A stretch of 64,000 nucleotides of DNA, from NCBI RefSeq assembly GCF_000024345.1, contig NC_013729.1:3596001-3660000 (forward strand), in the 5' to 3' direction. Positions 43,243-50,824 of this stretch are shown here, one piece after another (the first letter of the stretch is position 1; the number at the start of each line of letters is the position of its first letter). The notes under the pieces are model-generated. The model made no database searches. It was not told the DNA's origin and saw only the letters and a list, made by a program, of their open reading frames with translations. Both the position numbers and the translations under genes were made by a program. This DNA comes from Kribbella flavida DSM 17836. GTDB taxonomy: Bacteria; Actinomycetota; Actinomycetes; Propionibacteriales; Kribbellaceae.

Positions 43243-43396
43243 GGGGCCTCCGGGTCTGGACTGAGGAGCGCAAGGAGCGAAGCGACTGGAGCGACGAGGG
43301 AAGACTCGGAGTTCAAGCCCCGTGACCCGCCGCGCCGGAGGCGTGGCATGGGTGGAGTCACGGGGCCTCCGGGTCTGGACTGAGGAGCGCAGGGAG
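43239..43396. repeat. Tandem partial duplication at the DUF2264 start
   Basis: The ~39-base block TCACGGGGCCTCCGGGTCTG...GAGGAGCGCA at 43239-43277 recurs at 43358-43396 with two or three differences (period 119). The flanking GGAAGACTCGGAGTTCAAGCCCC is echoed by GGAAGAACTGGAACGCAAGCCCC. The repeat carries the GTGAC that is the start codon in the first copy. Confidence 0.85.
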
Positions 43397-43440
43397 TGAA
43401 GAGGAAGAACTGGAACGCAAGCCCCGCGCCATGAGCGGCG

Positions 43441-44490
43441 TCATGCGATCCGTCCGAGCTCGGCCGGGCTGATGGCGTGCTGCAGCGGCAGGCCGGCGGC
43501 CAGGCGCTCGATCTCACCGACGGCGAGCTCGCCCAGCCGGGCGACCTCGTTGCCGACGGCTCCGGCCAGGTGCGGGGTGAGGAAGACGTTCGGCAGGTCG
43601 AGCAGCTTCGAGTCCGGCGGCAGCGGCTCGGGGTCCGTCACGTCGAGCACGGCGTCGATCCGGCCGGCGACGCACTCGTTCTCCAGTGCGCCGGCGTCGA
43701 CGATCCGGCCGCGCGCGGTGTTGATCAGCACGGAGCCGTCGCGGAGCAGCGCCAGCAGCCGCGCGTCGACGAGGCCGACGGTCTCGGGCAGCAACGGTGC
43801 GTGCACGCTGAGGACGTCGCTGCGCCGGAAGAGGCTGTCCAGGTCGACCAGTTCGGCACCGAGCGTGGCGGCGTCGGCGGCGCTGAGGTACGGATCGCTG
43901 ATCAGCACCTCGAGGTCGAAGGCGCGCAGCCGCTCGGCGACCAGCCGGCCGATCCGCGAAGCGCCGAGCAACCCGACCGTGGTCCCGTAGTTGCCCGGGA
44001 TCTGCCGCGGGTCCGGCATTCGCCGGCTCACCTTGTACTGCGCACCGAGGCGGAACGCGCGCTTCCCGCTGAGCACGATCGTGGCGACGGTGAACTCCGC
44101 GACCGGCACGGCGTTCGCCACGACGGCCGACGACACCTGGATCCCCCGGTCGAACGCGCCGGGGTCGACGAAGTGCTTGACCGAACCCGCGGCGTGCACG
44201 ATCGCCCGCAGCCGCGGCGCCGCAGCGAGCACCTCGGGTGTGATCTGCGGGCAGCCCCAGCCGGTCAGCAGCACGTCGGTGCCGGCGAGCGCCGTACGGA
44301 GCGCGGGCTTGTCAAGGAATGTCTCGTCGGCGCGCAGCGGCAGGATGTCGGCAGCGACATCGAGCCGGTCGCGAACCGCCCGGACCAGCACGCGCTTGCA
44401 GGTGGCCTCGTCCATCGCGAGCAGCACGGTCGGCCGGGCCAGGGACGGTCCGGGAGCGGCGGTGTCGAGCGGATCAGGTTCGGTGCGCAC
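43441..44490 (-). CDS. D-isomer-specific 2-hydroxyacid dehydrogenase
   Basis: 349 residues from GTG 44490. The NAD-binding domain shows GLLGASRIGRLVAERLRAFDLEVLISDP, SDVLSVHAPLLPETVGLVDARLLALLRDGSVLINTARGRIVDAGAL and DVTDPEPLPPDSKLLDLPNVFLTPHLAGA with the Arg (TARG), Glu (DPEP) and His (PHLAG) of the catalytic triad. An acidic residue after the first strand pair fits NAD. The substrate is unknown; the LacI-type site upstream points to carbohydrate regulation. Confidence 0.93.
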   Translation of the reverse strand: MRTEPDPLDTAAPGPSLARPTVLLAMDEATCKRVLVRAVRDRLDVAADILPLRADETFLDKPALRTALAGTDVLLTGWGCPQITPEVLAAAPRLRAIVHAAGSVKHFVDPGAFDRGIQVSSAVVANAVPVAEFTVATIVLSGKRAFRLGAQYKVSRRMPDPRQIPGNYGTTVGLLGASRIGRLVAERLRAFDLEVLISDPYLSAADAATLGAELVDLDSLFRRSDVLSVHAPLLPETVGLVDARLLALLRDGSVLINTARGRIVDAGALENECVAGRIDAVLDVTDPEPLPPDSKLLDLPNVFLTPHLAGAVGNEVARLGELAVGEIERLAAGLPLQHAISPAELGRIA

Positions 44491-44502
44491 AGGAACACGC
44501 TA

Positions 44503-44514
44503 GCAAGCGCTTTC
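44503..44514 (-). promoter_or_regulatory. LacI-type operator before the hydroxyacid dehydrogenase
   Basis: GCAAGCGCTTTC, centred on the perfect octamer palindrome AAGCGCTT, lies 13-24 bases upstream of the start codon. Central CG palindromes with AAGC/GCTT arms are typical of LacI-family repressors. Confidence 0.55.
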
Positions 44515-44774
44515 CAAACCCGCTCGTCCGGTCCGCGTCGTGGTGCACCTCGCGAGATCTCCACTCTGGGCACGGCCCGGTCACCCGATCGCCGCTCGGA
44601 CGGCCGGTGGGTGCACGAAGTCGCCAGATCGGGCCGGATGACCTGGCGGTGCGCACGCGGACTCGGAAAAGTTCTCGGAGGGTGGAATTCCTGCCCGGTG
44701 GACGGGCGTTGTGATCGGAGAAGGCAAGATGGAGGGGCCTACCCGCCCTGTTGGCCAGTGTGAAGGAGACGAAG

Positions 44775-45689
44775 ATGCTGCGACCGGACGACCTCTACGA
44801 GATCGTCGACGAGTCGGTGGCGACCGGCCCGGCGGCTGCGCCGAAGGTGCTGGTGCATTCGCTGGACGGGTTCATGGACGCCGGCCAGGCGGGGCGCGTG
44901 ACGGCCGACCACCTGCTCGAGGTGCTGGACCACCGGCTGCTGGCCCGCTTCGACGTCGACCTGCTGCACGACTACCGCGCCCGGCGGCCCGAGGTGACGT
45001 TCGCCGAGGACCGGTTCATCGACTACTCGCCGCCGCAGCTGAACCTGCACCTGCTGACCGACGACGCGGGCGTGGAGTTCCTGCTGCTGGAAGGCGTGGA
45101 GCCCGACAACCACTGGAACCGGTTCGCCGGTGCCGTCCGGCAGCTGATCGAGCTCTACAACGTGACGCTGGCGGTCGGTGTGCACGGCATCCCGATGGGC
45201 GTGCCGCACACCCGCCCGCTCGGCCTCACCGCGCACGCGACCCGGCCCGAGCTGGTCACCCGGTCGAACATCTGGGACGGCGAGATGCGACTGCCCGCGA
45301 GCGCCGGCACGATGCTGCAGGTCCGGCTCGGCGAGGCCGGCAAGGACGCGATGGGCTTCGCGGTGCACGTGCCGCACTACCTTGCCGAGAACCGTTTCCC
45401 GGGCGCTGCGCTGGCCCTGGTGCACGCGATCTCGGCGGCGACGGGCCTGCTGCTCCCTAGCAAGGCCCTGCTCGACGAGGCAGCCGTGACCGGCCGCCTG
45501 GTGGACGAGCAGGTCGAGCAGTCGGAGGACGCCGCCGCGGTGGTGAACGCCCTGGAGACGCAGTACGACGCGGCGGCCGGCTCGATCAGCCGCGGCAGCC
45601 TGCTCGCCGGTTCGACTCCGTCGGCCGAGGAGCTGGGCGCCGAGGTCGAGCAGTTCCTGGCCGAGCTGAACCGCGACGACGACCACTGA
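44775..45689 (+). CDS. PAC2-family protein (proteasome-assembly-chaperone-like)
   Basis: 304 residues from ATG 44775, chosen for AAGGAG eight bases upstream. KVLVHSLDGFMDAGQAGRVTADHLLEVL, FAEDRFIDYSPPQLNLHLL, FLLLEGVEPDNHWNRFAGAV, VGVHGIPMGVPHTRPLGLTAHA and FAVHVPHYLAENRFPGAALALV match the actinobacterial PAC2 family (mycobacterial homologues adjoin mycothiol/proteasome loci in some genomes). Cytoplasmic, no membrane segments. Function is not established. A strong terminator follows. Confidence 0.9.
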   Translation: MLRPDDLYEIVDESVATGPAAAPKVLVHSLDGFMDAGQAGRVTADHLLEVLDHRLLARFDVDLLHDYRARRPEVTFAEDRFIDYSPPQLNLHLLTDDAGVEFLLLEGVEPDNHWNRFAGAVRQLIELYNVTLAVGVHGIPMGVPHTRPLGLTAHATRPELVTRSNIWDGEMRLPASAGTMLQVRLGEAGKDAMGFAVHVPHYLAENRFPGAALALVHAISAATGLLLPSKALLDEAAVTGRLVDEQVEQSEDAAAVVNALETQYDAAAGSISRGSLLAGSTPSAEELGAEVEQFLAELNRDDDH

Positions 45690-45701
45690 TCCAGCCATGC
45701 A

Positions 45702-45736
45702 CGAAGGCCCCGGAGCGATGCGCTCCGGGGCCTTCG
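45702..45736. terminator. 16-bp hairpin terminator
   Basis: CGAAGGCCCCGGAGCG pairs exactly with CGCTCCGGGGCCTTCG across an ATG loop. It lies between convergent genes (PAC2 ends 45689, DoxX ends 45753) and can serve both. Confidence 0.92.
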
Positions 45737-45752
45737 GCTGTGGTGCGGCTGC

Positions 45753-46208
45753 TCAGACCGAAAGGCTCGCGCGGTCCGCGGTCGATCGGTTCAGCATCGC
45801 GTCGACGCTGAAGCGGCCCGGGCCGACGGCGGCGAGGGTCAGCGCGAGCAGACCGAGCCCGGCCACGAGCTCCCAGCCGCCCTCGCTGGCGAAGATGCCG
45901 TTCGACAGGTGCACGAAGACGAGCGCGCCGGCCATGTTCAGCGCCAGCAGCACCCCCGCCACCGACGTCAGCACGCCGAGGATCAGCGCGGCGCCGCCGA
46001 TCAGCTCGATCCCGGCCGCGAAGTACGCCGACAGCGTCGGGGCCGGCACGCCCATCTGGTCGAAGCCGGCCGCGGTCGCGTCGAGACCGTTCGTACGGAA
46101 CTTCTGCCAGCCGTGCGCGATGAAGATGACACCGAGCCCGATCCGGGCGATCAGCAGGACGGCGTCACGGGCGGCGGACCGGGCGGGGCCGGAGGGGAGG
46201 CGGCTCAC
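45753..46208 (-). CDS. DoxX-family membrane protein
   Basis: 151 residues from GTG 46208, with AGGAGA upstream. Four helices: DAVLLIARIGLGVIFIAHGWQKF, TLSAYFAAGIELIGGAALILGVLTSVAGVLLALNMAGALVFV and LVAGLGLLALTLAAVGPGRFSVD. FIAHGWQKF (R-x-GxxF-xHG..K) is the DoxX signature. DoxX proteins are quinone-linked or membrane redox components of poorly known function. No partner gene is adjacent. Confidence 0.92.
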   Translation of the reverse strand: MSRLPSGPARSAARDAVLLIARIGLGVIFIAHGWQKFRTNGLDATAAGFDQMGVPAPTLSAYFAAGIELIGGAALILGVLTSVAGVLLALNMAGALVFVHLSNGIFASEGGWELVAGLGLLALTLAAVGPGRFSVDAMLNRSTADRASLSV

Positions 46209-46364
46209 GGGGTTCTCCTGTCGGTCGAAACTAGGTGGTTGCGCGTTCAACCATAACCTACGGGGAGCGACCGAAAGCTCACCGAAAGCCGCGAGGTGAC
46301 CGGAACCACAAGCCACCCGACGGCCGTACGCCCGCCGCGATGTCCTGACCTGTCAGGATGAGGC

Positions 46365-47207
46365 ATGCCCGAGTCTCTGGAGGATCTGGTCGACCTGCTC
46401 GACCTGGAGATGATCGACCTCGATCTGTTCCGCGGCCGGCAACCGCAGACCTCCGCCCAGCGGGTGTTCGGTGGACAGGTGCTGGGTCAGGCGCTGGCCG
46501 CCGCGGGCCGGACGGTCGAGCCGGAGCGGGTCGTGCACTCGCTGCACGGCTACTTCCTGCGCCCCGGCGACACCGGCGTACCGATCGTGTACCGGCCGGA
46601 GCCGACCCGTGACGGGCGGACCTTCAGCAGCCGTCGGGTTGTCGCTTCGCAGCACGGCAAGCCGATCTTCTACATGTCGGCCTCGTTCCAGCGGCCGGAG
46701 CCGGGCCTGGACCACGCCGATCCGATCCCGGACGACCTCGTCCCGCCGGAGGAGGCGCCGACGCTGGCCTCCGTGCTGGAAGCGGCCTCGGGACGCAACG
46801 CCGACGACTGGAACAAGGAGTGGGCGGCGCTCGACGTCCGGCTCGCCGGAGTGAGCGGCCGGCAGTTCTGGATCCGGGCCGCCGGCAAGCTTCCGGACGA
46901 GCCGGCGTTGCACGCCTGCGTCCTGGCCTACGCCAGCGACCTCACGTTGCTGGGGGCAAGCTTGTTGCCGCACGGGCTGATCATCGGCGACCGGCGAATC
47001 CAGCCGGCCTCGATCGACCACGCGCTGTGGTTCCACCGGCCGTTCCGCGCCGACGAATGGCTGCTGTACGACCAGGCGTCGCCGTCCGCGTCCGGCGCAC
47101 GCGGCTTCGCCACCGGCCGGCTGTTCACCGAGGACGGGCGGCTGGCGGCCTCGGTGGCGCAGGAAGGTCTGATCCGTCCGGTCGGACTCGACCTGGACGA
47201 CGAATGA
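46365..47207 (+). CDS. tesB: Acyl-CoA thioesterase II
   Basis: 280 residues. Double-hotdog TesB: VFGGQVLGQALAAAGRTV, VHSLHGYFLRPGDTGVPIVY, DGRTFSSRRVVASQHGKPIFYMSASFQ in the first half; YASDLTLLGASLLPHG, QPASIDHALWFHRPFRADEWLLYDQASPSASGARGFATGRLFTEDGRLAASVAQEGLIR in the second, with the Asp, Ser/Thr and Gln catalytic triad. It hydrolyses acyl-CoA to fatty acid and CoA. Its stop is 29 bases upstream of the threonine leader peptide. Confidence 0.95.
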   Translation: MPESLEDLVDLLDLEMIDLDLFRGRQPQTSAQRVFGGQVLGQALAAAGRTVEPERVVHSLHGYFLRPGDTGVPIVYRPEPTRDGRTFSSRRVVASQHGKPIFYMSASFQRPEPGLDHADPIPDDLVPPEEAPTLASVLEAASGRNADDWNKEWAALDVRLAGVSGRQFWIRAAGKLPDEPALHACVLAYASDLTLLGASLLPHGLIIGDRRIQPASIDHALWFHRPFRADEWLLYDQASPSASGARGFATGRLFTEDGRLAASVAQEGLIRPVGLDLDDE

Positions 47208-47223
47208 CGGTTGACGGATCTGC

Positions 47224-47229
47224 TAACTT
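47224..47229 (+). promoter_or_regulatory. -10 element of the thrS2 leader transcript
   Basis: TAACTT ends 7 bases before ATG 47237, consistent with a leaderless leader-peptide mRNA. No clear -35 is seen, though TTGACG at 47211 is nearby at unsuitable spacing. Confidence 0.5.
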
Positions 47230-47236
47230 GGTCGGC

Positions 47237-47290
47237 ATGCAGCAGCACGCCGTGGTGACGACGACGCCGGACGATGTCCCGGCGCGCTGA
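47237..47290 (+). CDS. Threonine-rich leader peptide
   Basis: A 17-codon frame, MQQHAVVTTTPDDVPAR, with three consecutive ACG threonine codons at 47258-47266. It is the control element of the downstream synthetase gene: ribosome speed at the Thr codons would choose between the hairpins at 47265-47335. Length, position between a -10 element and an intrinsic terminator, and the match of the codon run to the downstream enzyme's amino acid are the evidence; expression is not shown by sequence. Confidence 0.8.
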   Translation: MQQHAVVTTTPDDVPAR

Positions 47291-47335
47291 CTGACGCAGT
47301 CTTCGACAAGCCCCGGGGCGAGTGCCCCGGGGCTT
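47265..47335 (+). terminator. Attenuator: P1 hairpin, antiterminator option and terminator
   Basis: P1 pairs CGCCGG (47265-47270) with CCGGCG (47279-47284). The terminator pairs AAGCCCCGGGGC (47308-47319) with GCCCCGGGGCTT (47324-47335) across GAGT. GTCCCGG (47276-47282) can instead pair with CCGGGGC (47313-47319), destroying both. The left arm of P1 overlaps the last Thr codon, so a stalled ribosome would free the antiterminator. Confidence 0.78.
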
Positions 47336-47384
47336 TCGCGTGTCCGGTGCACACTCGCCCGCTCCTGGAAGCGAGGAACCACCG

Positions 47385-48638
47385 ATGTACGACCACCGCA
47401 AACTCGGCCGCGAGCTCGGTCTGTTCGACTCCGACCCGCTGATCGGCGCGGGTCTGCCGTACCTGCTGCCCGCCGGGGCAGCGATCCGCCAGGCCCTGGA
47501 GAGCTATGTCGCCGAGCTGGAGCGCAGATCCGGGTACCAGCACGTCTACTCGCCCGTGCTCGGCAAGCGCGAGCTGTACGAGCTCTCGGGGCACTGGTCG
47601 CACTACAGCGACGACATGTACCCGCCGATGAAGGTGGGGGAGGAGGAGGTCGTGCTCCGGCCGAGCCTCTGCCCGCATCACGCGCTCATCTATCGGTCCC
47701 GGGCGCACAGCTACCGCGAACTGCCCGTCCGGTACGCCGAGCTCGGCGGCATGTACCGGTCCGAGCTGTCCGGCGTGCTCGGCGGGCTGACCAGGGTCCG
47801 CGCGATCCAGCTGAACGACGGGCACATCTTCTGCACCCTCGACCAGGTCGCCGACGAAGCCCGCGCGGCGCTCGACCTGATCCTGCGCGCGTACGGCGAT
47901 CTCGGCCTGCGTCCGGCGCGGTTCCTGCTGTCGCTGCCGGCGGCGGACGCACGGATCGGCGACCCGGCCAGCAAGTACGTCGGCGACGCGGAGAGCTGGG
48001 ACCGCTCGGCAGCGCTGCTGCGGGAGGTGCTGGACGAGGCCGGCGTCCAGTACGAGGAGGCGCCGGGCGAAGCAGCGTTCTACGGCCCGAAGATCGACGT
48101 GCAGATCGCCGACGCCGCCGGCCGGGAGTCGACCCTGTCCACCATCCAGATCGACTTCCACCAGCCCGCCCGGTTCGAGCTCGACTACATCGGGGCCGAC
48201 GGCAACAAGCACCGCCCGGTGATGGTGCACCGCGCGATCATCGGCAGCCTGGAACGTGTCATCGCCCAGCTGATCGAGCTGCACGGCGGCGCGTTGCCCG
48301 GGTGGCTCGCTCCGGTCCAGCTCGTCGTCCTGCCGATCTCCGACGCCGAGGAGAAGTACGCCGCGGAGATCACCCGCCGCGCCGTCGACCGCGGCCTGCG
48401 CGCCGAACTGGCGCACGCCGACGAAGGCACCCTCGGAGCGCGCATCCGGGAGAACCGTCTCGTGCCGTACCAGGCCGTCATCGGAGCCCGGGAACTGGAA
48501 GCCGGTCAGCTGGCCGTGCGTGACCGGAGCGGCAGCCGGTATGCGCCGGCCGCGGCGGGCGACGTACTGGATCAGCTGGCGGCCGGCTGCCGCCCCGCCG
48601 CGCTCAGCGAGGTTCGAGCTGGCCGACCAGGTGAGTGA
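47385..48638 (+). CDS. Short threonyl-tRNA synthetase lacking TGS and editing domains
   Basis: 417 residues from ATG 47385 (GAGGAA upstream). It begins at the catalytic core (YDHRKLGRELGLFDSDPLIGAGLPYLLPAGAAIRQAL); the TGS and HxxxH editing domains of the 673-residue copy at 14977 are absent. Zinc-site Cys in LCPHHALIY, His in QLNDGHIFC and His in VMVHRAIIGSLER are kept. Motif 2 is ELGGMYRSELSGVLGGLTRVRAI and the anticodon domain is complete. It should charge tRNA-Thr without self-editing. Being behind a Thr attenuator, it is likely a starvation-induced or inhibitor-resistant isoform. Its 3' end overlaps the convergent MaoC gene by 35 bases. Confidence 0.92.
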   Translation: MYDHRKLGRELGLFDSDPLIGAGLPYLLPAGAAIRQALESYVAELERRSGYQHVYSPVLGKRELYELSGHWSHYSDDMYPPMKVGEEEVVLRPSLCPHHALIYRSRAHSYRELPVRYAELGGMYRSELSGVLGGLTRVRAIQLNDGHIFCTLDQVADEARAALDLILRAYGDLGLRPARFLLSLPAADARIGDPASKYVGDAESWDRSAALLREVLDEAGVQYEEAPGEAAFYGPKIDVQIADAAGRESTLSTIQIDFHQPARFELDYIGADGNKHRPVMVHRAIIGSLERVIAQLIELHGGALPGWLAPVQLVVLPISDAEEKYAAEITRRAVDRGLRAELAHADEGTLGARIRENRLVPYQAVIGARELEAGQLAVRDRSGSRYAPAAAGDVLDQLAAGCRPAALSEVRAGRPGE

Positions 48639-49461
48639 GCTCGTGCTTGTCGTCGTACAGGGCGAAGTCGATCGCGTTGCCGGTGGCGCGGTAGCCGAAC
48701 TGGACCCGGGAGGGCAGCAGGACGGGCTTCCGGAAGTCGACCCGAACGGTGTAGGCGTCCGGGAGCCCGACGGCTCGCTGCAGCGACGCGAGAGCCGCCG
48801 CCTTGGTCCACATCCCGTGCGCGATCTGGCGAGGGAAGCCGAAGGCCTGGGCGGTGAGCTTGAACAGGTGGATCGGATTGCGGTCACCCGAGGCAGCGGC
48901 GTACCGGCGGCCGAGGTTGCCCCGCAGCTCCCACCAGGCCTCGGGCTGCAGCTCCGGATCGGGCAGCACGTCGGCCTGGGCCGTCTCGTCGCCCACCGAG
49001 CGGCTCAGCAGGGTGGTCGAGTCCGTCCACACGACCTCGTTGAAGACCCGCACCTCGCTCAGCACGTCGAACACCGTGCCCTTCGGGTGCGGCCGCTCCG
49101 GCCCGCTGTGCACGGTGATCGCCAGCTCGGCGTGCAGCGGGATCGGCCGGAGCTGGGTGATTGTGTTCGACAGGTGCACGATGCCCATCGGCTTGTACGG
49201 GAACGACGGGTCCGACATCAGGTCCAGGTGCAGCGGAAAGGCCAGCACGTGCGGGTAGGTCACCGGCAGCGTCGGCCCCGCGCTGAACCCGGTGACCTCC
49301 CGGTACGCCGCCAGGTGGTCCTGGTCGACGGCGGCCTGCGGAAGCTCCAGCGTGAGCCCGTCGACGTCCGGCGTGTACTCCGCCTTGCGCAGGGTGGCCT
49401 TGACCGTCCGGGCGTACAGCGAGCCGAGCCCGGGGGAGTCGTCGTACCGGCGGGTCGGCAT
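48604..49461 (-). CDS. MaoC-like (R)-hydratase
   Basis: 285 residues. The C-terminal hotdog carries the hydratase-2 motif YAAASGDRNPIHLFKLTAQAFGFPRQIAHGMWT with catalytic Asp and His; the N-terminal hotdog is degenerate, as in double-hotdog fungal and mycobacterial hydratases (HtdX/Y-like). It hydrates 2-enoyl-thioesters to (R)-3-hydroxyacyl forms. Last gene in the operon with the FabG4-like reductase (1-base gap) and thiolase. Confidence 0.93.
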   Translation of the reverse strand: MPTRRYDDSPGLGSLYARTVKATLRKAEYTPDVDGLTLELPQAAVDQDHLAAYREVTGFSAGPTLPVTYPHVLAFPLHLDLMSDPSFPYKPMGIVHLSNTITQLRPIPLHAELAITVHSGPERPHPKGTVFDVLSEVRVFNEVVWTDSTTLLSRSVGDETAQADVLPDPELQPEAWWELRGNLGRRYAAASGDRNPIHLFKLTAQAFGFPRQIAHGMWTKAAALASLQRAVGLPDAYTVRVDFRKPVLLPSRVQFGYRATGNAIDFALYDDKHELTHLVGQLEPR

Positions 49462-49462
49462 C

Positions 49463-50809
49463 TCAGGCTCCCAGCATGCTCTGGCCGCAGACCCGCACCA
49501 CGTTGCCGGTGACGCCGGCGGACGCGGGATCGGCGAACCAGGCGATCGTCTCGGCCACGTCGACCGGCTGACCGCCCTGCTGCAGCGAGTTGATCCGGCG
49601 TCCGACCTCGCGGATCGCGAACGGCACCCGAGCGGTCATCTCGGTCTCGATGAAGCCCGGCGCGACCGCGTTGATCCGGATCTGCCGCTCGGCCAGCCGC
49701 GGCGCGTACGCCTGGACCAGGCCGATCACGCCGGCCTTGGAGGTGGCGTAGTTGGTCTGGCCGTTGTTGCCGGCGATGCCCGCGATCGAGGAGACGCCGA
49801 TCACCGAGCCGCCGTCGTGCAGCGCTCCGGACTCCAGCAGGTGCGCGGTGATCCGCTCGGGCGCACGCAGGTTCACGTCGAGCACGGCGTCCCAGGTGTC
49901 GGTGCGCATGTTCGCGAGCCGCTTGTCCCGGGTGATGCCGGCGTTGTGCACGACGATGCCCAGGCCGCCGTGGTGCTCCTCGGCGTGCGCGGCGATGCGC
50001 TGCGGGGCGTCGATCGCGGTCACGTCCAGCAGCAGTTCGCTGCCGCCGATCGCGGTCATCACCTGGCGCAGGTCGTTCGCGTTCTGCGGGACGTCGACGC
50101 CCATCACGGTCGCGCCGTCGCGGGCCAGAATCTGCGCGATCGCGGCGCCGATGCCCCGGGCGGCGCCGGTGACCAGAGCGACCTTGCCGGCCAGCGGCGC
50201 GGCCGGATCGGTGGCCACCAGCGGCCCGGTGCCGATCCGCGCGACCTGGCCGTCGACGTACGCCGACTTCGGGGACAGGAAGAACCGCAGCGTGGAGTCG
50301 AGCTGGTCGTGCGCGTCCGGCGCGACGTAGACCAGGTTGACCGTCGCGCCGCGCTTGACCTCCTTGCCGAGCGAGCGGGTGAAGCCTTCCAGCGCGCGCT
50401 GGGCGATCTGCTGCTCGGGCGAGGCCGCCAGCTCGGGAGTCCGGCCGACGACGATCACCCGGCCGGCCGCGCCGAGCTGCCGGATCACGGGGGAGAAGAA
50501 GCGCTGCAGCGAGCTCAGGTCGGCCGTGGAGGTCGCGCCGGTCGCGTCGAACACCAGGGCCTTGGGCCGCAGCTCGCTCGACGCGACGCCCTCGGCCGCC
50601 GTACTGAAGGAGGCGCCGATGTCCCGCAGCAGGGCCTGGATCGCCTTGCCGGTGTCGGTCTCGGCGATGGATCCGAACACCACCGGCCCGTCGACGACCG
50701 GGGCGCCCTCGGTCCAGCGCGGCAGCGGAGCAGGGTCGGGCAGCCCGAGGTTCTTGACCAGGGTCCGGCCGACCGGCGTCCGGGTGAAGGTCTGGTAGCG
50801 ATCCGTCAT
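49463..50809 (-). CDS. High-molecular-weight 3-oxoacyl reductase (FabG4-like)
   Basis: 448 residues, nearly twice a standard FabG. The N-terminal ~200 residues are a degenerate Rossmann domain (VDGPVVFGSIAETDTGKAIQALLRDIG; AGRVIVVGRTPEL). The C-terminal SDR has VTGAARGIGAAIAQILARDGATVMGVDV, VVHNAGITRDKRLAN, catalytic SSIAGIAGNNGQTNYATSKAG. This layout matches mycobacterial FabG4, an NADH-dependent reductase partnered with MaoC-type hydratases. Fits the gene order thiolase - FabG4 - MaoC. Confidence 0.94.
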   Translation of the reverse strand: MTDRYQTFTRTPVGRTLVKNLGLPDPAPLPRWTEGAPVVDGPVVFGSIAETDTGKAIQALLRDIGASFSTAAEGVASSELRPKALVFDATGATSTADLSSLQRFFSPVIRQLGAAGRVIVVGRTPELAASPEQQIAQRALEGFTRSLGKEVKRGATVNLVYVAPDAHDQLDSTLRFFLSPKSAYVDGQVARIGTGPLVATDPAAPLAGKVALVTGAARGIGAAIAQILARDGATVMGVDVPQNANDLRQVMTAIGGSELLLDVTAIDAPQRIAAHAEEHHGGLGIVVHNAGITRDKRLANMRTDTWDAVLDVNLRAPERITAHLLESGALHDGGSVIGVSSIAGIAGNNGQTNYATSKAGVIGLVQAYAPRLAERQIRINAVAPGFIETEMTARVPFAIREVGRRINSLQQGGQPVDVAETIAWFADPASAGVTGNVVRVCGQSMLGA

Positions 50810-50824
50810 CTCTACAGGCTCCTA

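Noticed and set aside
47208..47384. T-box riboswitch upstream of the short ThrRS
   Set aside because: No T-box sequence or specifier loop architecture; a Thr-coding leader peptide and hairpins explain the region better.
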